A DNA stretch of 64,000 bases from Limonium bicolor. Lineage: Eukaryota; Streptophyta; Magnoliopsida; Caryophyllales; Plumbaginaceae. This document shows positions 55,130 through 64,000 of the stretch, in pieces; the stretch's first letter is position 1; each line of letters starts with the position of its first letter. Below the pieces are notes generated by a model. That model was not told where the DNA came from. It ran no database searches and worked only from the letters and a program-made list of their open reading frames with translations. Where the stretch lies: the NCBI GenBank assembly GCA_023374045.1, contig CM041782.1, forward strand, positions 253,665,810 through 253,729,809, given 5' to 3'. The position numbers were made by a program, and so were the translations under genes.

Positions 55130-56520
55130 GCCCTGCTCCTTTTTTCGCCAGTTTGGTTGCAAAAATTACGGTAAGGAAGTATGTACAGAGGTGCTGAGCG
55201 TACATATAGTTTTTGGCTGCAAAATTATTCGATGTAAAGAGAATAAAAAGTGGTTAAGTATGTACGTGTTTGTCGATTTGGTTGCAACTTACTGGAGTGA
55301 TGAGAATAATAACAAAAAAAAAAGTTTAGAATACATGTTCACCAAATTGCAACTTACTGGAGCAACGAGAATGAAAAGCAGTTCAGAATATACTTGCTCG
55401 CCAGTTGGTTGCAACTTACCGCTGGCGGAGTGAAATGAACAGAGGGCAGAGCTTGTTCCTCGTTCGCTAGGTAGATTGCAAAATTACCTCTAGTGGAGAG
55501 AAATGAATGGAGGGCAGAGCTTATTCCTTGTTCGTGTCGGCTAGGTTGCAAAATTACCGGCCTGAAAAGACGAGAGAGAGGAGGAAGAAACAAGCGGTAA
55601 AGCATGAATATCCTTATTCTCGTGGGATTTGTGTGTCGGCTGCCTTTGGTAGAAGGATGAACAGCGAGGGCTTCCTTTTTTTTTTGAGATTGAAGTCATC
55701 GAACTAAAGAGGATGAATCCAAGAGAAACGGTCCACGCTCGGTGAAGGAAAATGCTGGCCAGTTCAAAACAGTGGCTAGAAACTTGTAAACATCGACAGA
55801 GTGCAGTAACAGTGCTTGTTGTTCTTGGGAGTAAGAGAATGAAGGAAGGTTGAGGTATGTTCCTTGTTTCGTTAGTTTGGTGAGCAAAAATTACCGTGAG
55901 TTTGAAGAAGGGAAGTAGGGCCGTATGTTCTTATTTGTCCAGTTGGGTGAATAAGATTACCGTGAGGAGAAACAATTACAAAGGCACGGAGCTGGGTTTC
56001 AAATTACAATGAAGGTAAATGAGGAAACGTGGAGCAGATGCTCCTTGTTCGCCAGTTTTTGTTTTGGCCAAAGGGAAGAGACAGAAAGGGGCGATGGATG
56101 TGTGCTCTCTGTTACCAGTTGGCGTGAATAGAACGAGGAAGAGGCAGAGCAGTGTGCTCTCCTTGTACACCAGTGAACAAAACTGAGACGTGGAGATTGC
56201 TCCTTGTTCTTCTGCTGGGTAAATAAAGGAGTATAGCCGGTGTGTTCCTTGTTCTCCCGTTACGTGTTGAAGAAACTGAAGAAGGCGCAGCACATGGACG
56301 TTTCTTGTCACCAGGGGTTGCAAAACTTGCCGGCGTGAAGAGAATGAGCATGGTGGTGGAGCAAACTGTTCCTTGTTCGTCAAGTAGGTTGCGAAATTAC
56401 CTTGAGCAAAAGAATGAAGAAGCACAGCTTGTATGTTTTTGTCACCGGTTTGGTAGTGAAAATACCGTGAGTGTAGAGAATGGAACAAGAAGATGAAGGT
56501 CTTGTTTTCTGTATCAGTTT
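55130..56520 (+). repeat. Degenerate tandem array with TTGCAAAATTACC motif
   Basis: Loosely repeated unit of about 75-110 bp in the order CTTGTTCGCCAG, GGTTGCAAAATTACCG, GAGAATGAA, GGCAGAGC. About ten or more recognisable copies; strongly diverged. Confidence 0.6.
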
Positions 56521-57385
56521 TTCTTGGGACTGAGGTTGAGAAAAGAAATGGGAGGCGGCTGATGCCTTCTTTTGGGATCGGTGACTATAGTCCTTCTAGG
56601 GTTCTGTGTTTGTTGCTCTATTTATAGTGCAAGAGTTTTTGGGATAATGAGGAAGCTGGTTAAAAAGGAAAAAAAAAATCCCAAAGTGCATCTATCAACA
56701 CTCGAACTCAGGACCTATGACCAGTGTACTGAAAGCATTAACCAGTTGTGCTAATAACCGAACTCAATGATAACATGTGAGAAATATAAGAAAAACTATG
56801 GCTCGGAGAGGATATATTCCCAAAAACGCTAGTGTTTTATACGAAAGAGCAGAGTAAGACTAAAGATGTTTCGCATGTAACAACATGGTGTTTTCTTCTC
56901 TTTTTTTTTAAGACATGAAATAATAAAATGAAGACAAGAACATAAAAATAATAATAAAGGCAGTAAAGTAATGAAGTATACATAAAATGATGAAAATAAT
57001 CCTAAAAATGATAAAGAAAAAGGCAAAGTAAAATGGAATACTAATAAGTAAAATACAAGTAAAAGTATAATGAAATGAATAAAATACAAAAGTAATAAAA
57101 TAGCATAAACTAACATAAAAACGAGAGACAAATGAATATGAGAATAATACAGAACCGACTACATGAAATAAATCGTAAATAAAATGGTAGAACAGGAAAA
57201 TAATAACAAAATTGGATGGGTTTCAAAACGGATGTTTTGAGAATTGATTTAGAAAACTTAACATAAAATGACAGTTTCATTTTGGTACGCACATGAAAGA
57301 GTGTTGAAAAGAAAGGAGATGACCACCTTATTTTATTTATTTATCTGAATTTTGCTTTATGGGGTGAGAATTTTTGGTGTCTACA

Positions 57386-57822
57386 GATGGCTCCCCTTGA
57401 TTCAATTTTGCAAGCCCTTGCAGAATTGGATCAAGGTTGAGAGGGCGCCAAAAATTCTCATCATTGGCTTATGGACGCAACCACGATTGCAAGAGGATAG
57501 GGGTTCATGATCGACCCATGACGTAGAAATTGAATGCAAAAATATTTACAATTACTCTAGAATACAAAGGTTTTGATGGGAGAGGGACAAGCCCTGAAAA
57601 GTATGGTTGGATTTGTTAAACAAATTTTGAACATGAACATTGTTGGGTTTGGTGCATGAGGGCTTATGACGAGCCTCAACTGGACCTCTTGATATCTAGC
57701 TATAGGACTTATGACGAGCCTATAATGCAATTGAAAGTACAAGGACTTATGACGAGCCTCAACTAGACCTCTTGACATCTAGCTATAGGACTTATGACGA
57801 GCCTATAATACTTTTCATTGTG
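57386..57822 (+). other. Ogr leader start and 92-bp repeat
   Basis: Begins GATGGCTCCCCTTG where a PBS is expected. At 57658-57809 a unit of about 92 bp with GGACTTATGACGAGCCT and CCTCTTGACATCTAGC is present in two copies. No gene. Confidence 0.5.
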
Positions 57823-59017
57823 TACCGTACTAGTAGCGTAATAGCTGCCTAGCAGGTGGTAGGAAAACCGACTTGGTGTTGCGAATAGCTTGTGGTTATT
57901 GTCTTGTGCACTAGTAGCGTAATAGCTGCCTAACTAGTGTAGGAAAAACCGACGGGAGCGCACTAGTTGCGAAATAGCTGCCTAGTGGGTTATGGAATGA
58001 ACGATCTCGCACTAGTAGCGTAATAGCTGCCTAGTGGAGGAAAAACGGCGAGACCACACTAGTAGCGTAATAGCTGCCTAGCGGGTTATGAAATGAGCGA
58101 TCTCGCACTAGTACGTAATAGCTGCCTAGTGGAGGAAAAACGGCGGGACCACATTAATAGCGTAATAGCTGCCTAGCGGGTGAAAAATGAAAGGCGACCG
58201 TACTAGTAGCGCAATAGCTGTCTAGCAGGTGTAAAACGAAAAACTTCGACCGCACTAGTAGCGCAATAGCTGTCTAGCGGGTGTAAAATGAAAGGCGACC
58301 GTACTAGTAGCGCAATAGCTGTCTAGCAGGTGTAAAACGAAAGGCGACCGTACTAGTAGGCAATAGCTGTCTAGCAGGTAAAATGAAAAATTCACCGCAC
58401 TAGTAGCGCAATAGCTGTCTCTTGTAAAACAAAAGTGCGACCGCACTAGTAGCGCAATAGCTGCCTAGCGGGTGTAACAAAAGTGCGACCGCACCATAGC
58501 GCAATAGCTGCCTGGCGGGTGTAAAATGAAAAAGTGACCGCACTAGTAGCGCAATAGCTGCCTAGCGGTGTAAGACAAAGTGCGACCGCACCAGTAGCGC
58601 AATAGCTGCCTGGCGGGTGTAAAATGAAAAAGTGACCGCACTAGTAGCGCAATAGCTGCCTAGCGGGTGTAAATAGAAATGCGACCGCACCAGTAGCGCA
58701 ATAGCTGCCTGGCGGGTGTAAACAAAAGTGCGACCGCACTAGTAGCGCAATAGCTGCCTAGCGGGTGTAACAAAAGTGCGACCGCACCAGTAGCGCAATA
58801 GCTGCCTGGCGGGTGTAAAATGAAAAAGTGACCGCACTAGTAGCGCAATAGCTGCCTAGCGGGTGTAAAATAGAAATGCGACCGCACCAGTAGCGCAATA
58901 GCTGCCTGGCGGGTGTAAAACAAAAGTGCGACCGCACTAGTAGCGCAATAGCTGCCTAGCGGGTGTAAGACAAAAGTGCGACCGCACTAGTAGCGCAATA
59001 GCTGTCTAGCGGGTGTG
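57823..59017 (+). repeat. About 50-bp minisatellite, 24 copies
   Basis: Unit of 46-75 bp (mostly about 49) around the core CACTAGTAGCGCAATAGCTG, then CCTAGCGGGTGTAA. From 58440 two forms alternate, CACTAG ... CTAGCG and CACCAG ... CTGGCG, making a higher-order unit of about 98 bp. Left-hand copies are more diverged (GCGTAATAG). Confidence 0.93.
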
Positions 59018-59129
59018 AAGATGCATTAGATAGTGAACCAATTATGTGGGTATATGCAAGTGATATGCGATGTGAGATGGTTAACAAGTGTATTAATTGA
59101 ATTGAACTCCCTGTTTGTGGGTGTGTGAG

Positions 59130-60012
59130 CAGATGGCTCTAGAGTTACATCAAAACTTCGGGATGGCTCTAGTGATTCCGGCATGGCTTCAAGGATCTGA
59201 GATGGCTCCAGCATGCGTTGACGGCTCCGGTATGCGTTGATGGCTCCGGTATGCGTTGATGGCTCCGGTGTGACCAATGGTCTCGGGGTGGTTGGTGGGT
59301 TTGAAACGGTTGGTGGATTTGGTTGTTTTGAAGTAGTTCGATGGCTCCGGTGATGGATTTATTGTGGTTTGATGAGGTTTTGATGTGGACCTTACTGTGG
59401 GTGAATGGTTTTTCACGTGTGAATGGCTAAACACAATTGCATGACTTTATTGGTAGTTCCCATCATCGTTCCAGATTTCCATGGATGGCTCCGGGATGAC
59501 CTTGTGTTGAATGAGCATGACAATGCTTTGGTTGGTTCACTTTAATGACACCAAGGGGAAAAGGGAAGTTTTCGCCTTTGATGTGGTCGCACCCTGGGCG
59601 GGCTGCCTACGTACTCAATTCCATATTGAGATCAGACCATACGTAGTTCGATCCTTTGTGAGCAAGGTCTTGGTGACGAAATGGCTCCGACAGGATTTGA
59701 AGTGGCTTCTGTATTGTTCTCGAATTGTTGGGATGGCTCCCGTGTAGCTCTCGAGATGGTTTCAATGTCTTGAGGATGGCTCCTGTGTAGCTCTAGGGAT
59801 GGTCCCAATGTTTTGAGGGTGGCTCCCGCATGGCTCCAGATTGGCTTTAGAAGCGGTGTCAAAAGGGATTGAGTATGGCAGTGGATGGCTCCGAGATGGT
59901 CTTCATGTGGCTCCGGATAGCTCTTGAATGGTTCGATGTAGCTCGGTGATAGCCCGGGATGGCTCCGAAGAGGCAAGATATAGCTCGATGATGGCTCGGG
60001 ATGGCTCTGGTT
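59130..60012 (+). repeat. Dispersed GATGGCTCCGG repeats
   Basis: About twenty occurrences of a GATGGCTCC(G/C)(G/T) motif at irregular spacing of 11-200 bp, with GTAGCTC and CTCGAGATGG variants. It includes a third copy of the CTACGTA hairpin (59607-59646). Confidence 0.7.
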
Positions 60013-63000
60013 GACATCACAAGTTATGCTTCAACAACTGCAACTGAAGTCGACTTTCAGCAGACTGGGTGGAGTTCTTACCAGTCGGATGTTGAAAATG
60101 AAGTGGTTATGATGCATGCAATACTAAATGCAAGAAGAGATGCAAAATGCATGTGCAGTTTTTCGAGAGAAGGTACGGTCCTATCTCTATTAATATGAGG
60201 CTTACGAATATAAGACATCTTCGGTTCGATCACGAGTGATTGTTGAGCTCGAAGGCGTGAATCACTTTCCTCTCATGGAGGGATGTGGGTCAATCTCTCG
60301 TGAGTATGGTCGTGTGTGATAATGATGTGATGATACTCTCATGCTCGGAGCAGTATTTTCCTTAGAATTCCTTTTTGAGGTTCTGGACTTTCCAATCCTC
60401 ACAAATTCCTCAATTGCAATGGGGTTAGCTGTTTATGATTTGGTGCTTCGATCAAGAGTCACTCGCACTCGAAAGACCTTGTGGGGTAAGGTCACACTCT
60501 TCCACTCATGGTCCCTTTGGGATGACGGGACATGTTGATAACAAGTATGAAGCTTATGATTCATGTTTCAGATCCTACTTTTTAGTTAACGCTCATCAAC
60601 TAACGAGTCAGAGGTCTTTTATTGGGTTATAACGGGGCTGAGGGGTGTGATGTGTGTCACATGGGACTGGAGGATTTATTTAGGAGTTGTGGAGCTTTTG
60701 TGCAATAGAGAATATGTTTTACCTTCGCCATGGGTGGAATGATTAGACGGGCTTTGATAACCCCTTATCGGTTTCTTCGAGACATCATTGGTCCTTTTGG
60801 TTTGGATTTCTCCTTCTTGCCTCTTCTGGCGTGCGATTTGAACTTTCTTCTCATTTTTGTGTTTTTGAAATTGCATTTGGCTCATCAACTTCCTCAAGCA
60901 TTTTTTGCTTTGCATTTTGGCTTTCAGCTTCAAAGTTGCATTGACTTATCGATCTACTTGAACATTTTCAGCTTTCTTTTAGGTGTTTGGCCTTGGAGTT
61001 GCATTGACTCACTGATTTCTTTGAACATTTCATTGTTTTTGTGGAAGATGGCGGAGAGGGACCATGGCTCCGGCTCCTTTGAGATCCTCTATTGCAAGGC
61101 AGGTAAGTATATGTACGTGGGTTGGCATGTTGTGGAGTTTCTGAAGAAAGAGTTTTTCATGAAAGGCTCAGCGGGGCTCACTAAGGGGTTATGTAAAGGG
61201 CAGTCAAAGCTTTTTGGTTTTGTGGGGATTTTTATTCCTAAGTGCCTCGTCATCCTTATTAGTCAATGATTGTTTTCTTACTATTCTCGGATCTTTGCAT
61301 GAATCACAGTTCGTATCATGTTTATCGACATTGCTCTCACTATGATTTGTGCCTCTCCATGTGCTGAAGGAATGCACATGTCGCTCGTGGTTTTACCTCA
61401 ATTGGAACTCTTTACCTTCCCTCATCACTCAATGGATTGTCCAAAACACTCATTTGAATTCGAAGGAAAATACCGCTCTTTGTACACTACTCACTTTGGT
61501 TTGTGGTGCTGATTTTGATTGGACCCTTGAGTTCATTGACGGGTCAAGAGTTTAGTGATTCAATGTATGTTCAAACAATCAATCAAGCTTTTCACCGAAG
61601 ACATCGTTTCGATATGGGAGTATGCAAATGCAATTATCTACAATGCAATATGATGTGGTAATATGGAATTACTATGTATAGGATGCATGAAATGATGAGA
61701 ATGAAAATGACTCATTCGAATTTTGGTTCGATTTTTTTTGCTTGTTTTTTTTAATGGATGCAATGCATGAGTGGTAAGGTTATGACTAGTCTCGCTTGAG
61801 CCGAACTCAGCTTGCGGTTCATGAAGCTCATCCCGTCATTGTAAGCCCTGAAGAAGGTCAAGTTGTTGGATGTGATGTGAGAGAAGTTGTTTCAAAATGG
61901 TATTTGGTCGATGATTGGCTCCTGGGATTTTGGAATTTTAGGGAGTGAAAACTCCCGCATGGTGATCCCATGATATGACAGTGACTGCATTTTTTGGGAT
62001 TTTTGAAGGTATGTTTTTTATTTTTGGGATTTTTTGGATGTATGACTTTTTTTGGATTTTTGGATGTGTGATTTTTTTGGAATTTTTTTTTTGTGCATGC
62101 TTTTTTGTGGTTGTTGGTCTCTATGTACATGGTATGCTGAATGGGAAAATGTTTGAATCCTGGTATTTCTTGCTATCATTTCGAAGATCATGTTGTCGCT
62201 CGTGGGCAAAGACGGTTAATCACCTGCAAAAACAGTCACCAAAAAAGAATCTAATAGACGCAAATGCTAGTGCGCTTGAAAAATGGGATGAATGTTTGTG
62301 TGTGATGTGTTGAGAATGCAACATGTGATCATGCAATTTTTGCGAGATGGGTGTGATTCATGCATGATTAATGAATGTGAACTGACCGAAAACGGGAAGA
62401 AACAAGTTGTGTGTGCTAAAAGAAATCAACTTTTTTAGAAAAACAGTTTTGAAAACATGTGTTTTCGAAGTGGTGGGTTTTCTCAATATGAGTTTTGACG
62501 CTCGGTCATTCGCAAATAAGATAGGGAGTGGGGAACCCTATACACATTGATCTAAATAAATTCAACAGGAATGTACAACCTATACACAAAGTCTATTCAG
62601 AAATTGACAAGAGAGAAAAGAATGTTAGGGGAAAACCTATACATCAATTCTAAAAAGTCATTAAATGGGGGAGTTTGAGCTTAAAAACTTCTCCGAATTC
62701 TTCTGCTTCGTCTTCGAGCTTCTGACTGACTGCTTATTCATGTGTGGGCTCCTGATTGGCCGTTCGATCGTCTTTGGGTTCGGTCAACAAGATGACACTA
62801 TGATCAAGAGAAATTGGTTGGTGCTCTTCTGACCCTCAGCAACTTCGAACTCGGATGGTTGTTTCTAGTCTTCATGTCACTGGACTCGGGTTGGTGCAGC
62901 TCTGATTTTTGGTTCAGACTGTTGTTGATCTTCATGCGCTCCACTCGCTCCGACGAGGAAGATGAGGGGCCTCTTTTTTTTGAGAAAGGAAGATGAATGA

Positions 63001-64000
63001 TCGAGCACAAAATCTTTGTGAAAATCCACCACTTTTGTGAAAACACGAAATGACTAGTACGCTCCACAGTAATGACCACTGCTCTTGAAGGTGGGTTGAA
63101 CTTCAAAAATAGCGAGTCACAACATGGGGACTAAATCATTTATTTTGAAATACGTTTGTGAAAATCAACTTCGAAAACTGTTTTCAAAAACAAGTTTGAG
63201 ATAATATTCATGAAAAAGTTGTTTGAAATTCGTTTGTAAAAAGCAGGTTTTTGAAATCCATTTTTGGAAATAGTTTTTTTTTTTGAAATAACATTTGTAA
63301 GAAATACTGATCGAAAATCATTTGAAAGTAACAGATTTTTGAAATCTGGTCTTTACAAACCGTTGGACAAAGTTTATTTTCTGAAAGAATTTGATTGAAA
63401 ATGATTTTGAAAACTGCTTTGGAAATAATAATTTTGAAATCATTCGAGATGAACGGCTTTGAAGATATTTCATTAGAGCGTTCGACATGATTCATTTTCT
63501 GATTTTTCAAGTGTTTAAATCGTGATCACATAGACATAAGAACGAAAATATAAATCGTGGCTGGTTTTATGTGGAGCTGAGTGCGAATGATTGGGATAAT
63601 CACCTTCTAGGTCAATCAGTGCTTCCATACCACCGGGGGAACCGTCGTTCCTTCACTGTTCATCTCTCGGGATTTATCTCTGTTATGCCTTGTGGGGCAC
63701 GTCATCAAGAAAGTCCGGAGTGCTTAAGTTCGAAAGGTCAGGATACCCGAAGTGATACAGTCACATGAGCCACGGCCGGGGATTATCACAACATACTCAC
63801 TTTTGGGAAACTTGGGGAAGTACTGCATGGGAACGGGTCTCTCGTCATCTGCACGGTCAGGTGTGTCTAAAGTCCAAATTATTCACTGACTACGTTGTGC
63901 CATGTATGGGTATCCGGTAAATACGGGATCCTCTATGGACGTGTAGCGTGACATTGGGCTTTAGAGACACCCGTGGTGCAGAGGAACAATGGAGAACTGA
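60013..64000 (+). other. Unassigned Ogr interior
   Basis: 4 kb in which I recognise no protein family, tRNA or tandem array. The longest frame is 179 codons (60730-61269), hydrophobic with an internal near-repeat, and not credible as a gene. 61980-62100 is T/G low-complexity (TTTTTGGGATTTTTGGATG). 63120-63480 is rich in TTTGAAA-type words. 62520-62680 and 63570-64000 look unique. Confidence 0.5.

Larger units (their letters stand above)
51602..57385 (+). repeat. Ogr putative 5' LTR
   Basis: 5,784 bp, TG ... CA. The left border is defined by loss of LardC2 homology, the right by TTTTTGGTGTCTACA. Parts: unique sequence to 52335; a two-copy 339-bp direct repeat with hairpins (52340-52990); GAATTGAA-rich purine sequence (52985-53260); an 18-bp array (53372-53480); a TA-rich patch (53579-53604); unassigned 53605-55120; a degenerate array (55130-56520); AT-rich sequence to the end. 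No credible gene. Confidence 0.45.
51602..64000 (+). mobile_element. Ogr: Tat/Ogre-like LTR retrotransposon, 3' part outside window
   Basis: Long repeat-rich sequence starting TGTGGAGGGTG exactly where the LardC2 LTR breaks after CACTT. At 57385 it has the LTR-end string TTTTTGGTGTCTACA followed by GATGG, which resembles the LTR end and PBS start of Ogre elements. The 5.8-kb LTR and satellite-like arrays also suit Tat/Ogre. No gag or pol is reached within 6.6 kb of interior, so it may be non-autonomous or have an unusually long leader. The PBS could not be assigned to a tRNA. Confidence 0.5.

Noticed and set aside
56690..56765. TCGAACTCAGGACC stretch as a tRNA or SINE
   Set aside because: No cloverleaf and no A-box at the right distance; no poly(A)-type tail or TSD seen.
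57823..59017. CRISPR-like look of regularly spaced repeats
   Set aside because: The whole unit is repeated, spacers are not unique, and this is plant DNA; it is a minisatellite.
60730..61269. 179-codon hydrophobic frame in Ogr
   Set aside because: No recognisable domain, an overlapping antisense frame of similar quality, no promoter or partner; the internal near-repeat comes from repeated DNA words.

Overview
The window is plant nuclear DNA, almost certainly heterochromatic or intergenic sequence of a large-genome plant. I find no host protein gene, no rRNA or tRNA gene and no CRISPR. Nearly every base belongs to LTR retrotransposons nested inside one another, plus one foldback Mutator-like DNA transposon. 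The lineages (Athila, Tekay/Del-like chromovirus, LARD-type non-autonomous elements, a copia element with a Sirevirus-like end, a Tat/Ogre-like element) point to an angiosperm. The species cannot be told from the sequence.

Layout, using working names. Ath1 is an old Athila remnant (48648-50252, +) and is the outermost layer. Into it went a copia-type element, Cop (+), of which the 3' internal end (46252-47539) and 3' LTR (47540-~48638) remain in view. Cop was hit by Tek, a minus-strand Tekay-like Ty3/gypsy element: RT, protease and gag 3' end at 1-1968, gag 5' end, PBS and 5' LTR at 42716-46251. Tek gag was split by LardA (1969-42715, +, TSD ACTGT). The 5' LTR of LardA was split by Ath2, an Athila element (4772-31530, +, TSD CTTGT). 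The 3' LTR of Ath2 was split by LardC (16444-30642, +, TSD CTTCC). The 5' LTR of Ath2 also took a 1,850-bp foldback MULE, Mul (6470-8319, 9-bp TSD TAGTATTTA). On the right side, Ath1 was entered by LardC2, a minus-strand relative of LardC (50253-51601 visible). LardC2 was in turn split by Ogr, a Tat/Ogre-like element (51602 to the window end, +) with a 5.8-kb LTR and several satellite-like arrays.

Coding content is confined to retroelement proteins, all broken. Tek carries gag, protease and RT with frameshifts. Ath2 carries gag, protease and RT with stops and frameshifts, and one intact 625-codon RNase H-integrase frame. Ath1 keeps only an integrase C-terminal scrap. Mul carries a frameshifted GRF-type zinc-finger gene in both arms.

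The most unusual signal is in the non-autonomous families LardA and LardC. They have 4.1-4.5-kb LTRs, about 5.5 kb of non-coding interior, and the same termini and primer site as Tek, so a Tek-like element is their likely protein donor. Their sequences have diverged, but the same RNA-like architecture recurs in both: a PBS-overlapping hairpin with compensatory changes; a double hairpin near the LTR end whose first loop is GAAA in one family and TTCG in the other; a five-unit palindrome array of equal period with unrelated stems; a second internal polypurine tract; and a conserved interior block. The Ogr interior and LTR also hold repeated hairpins with paired base changes.
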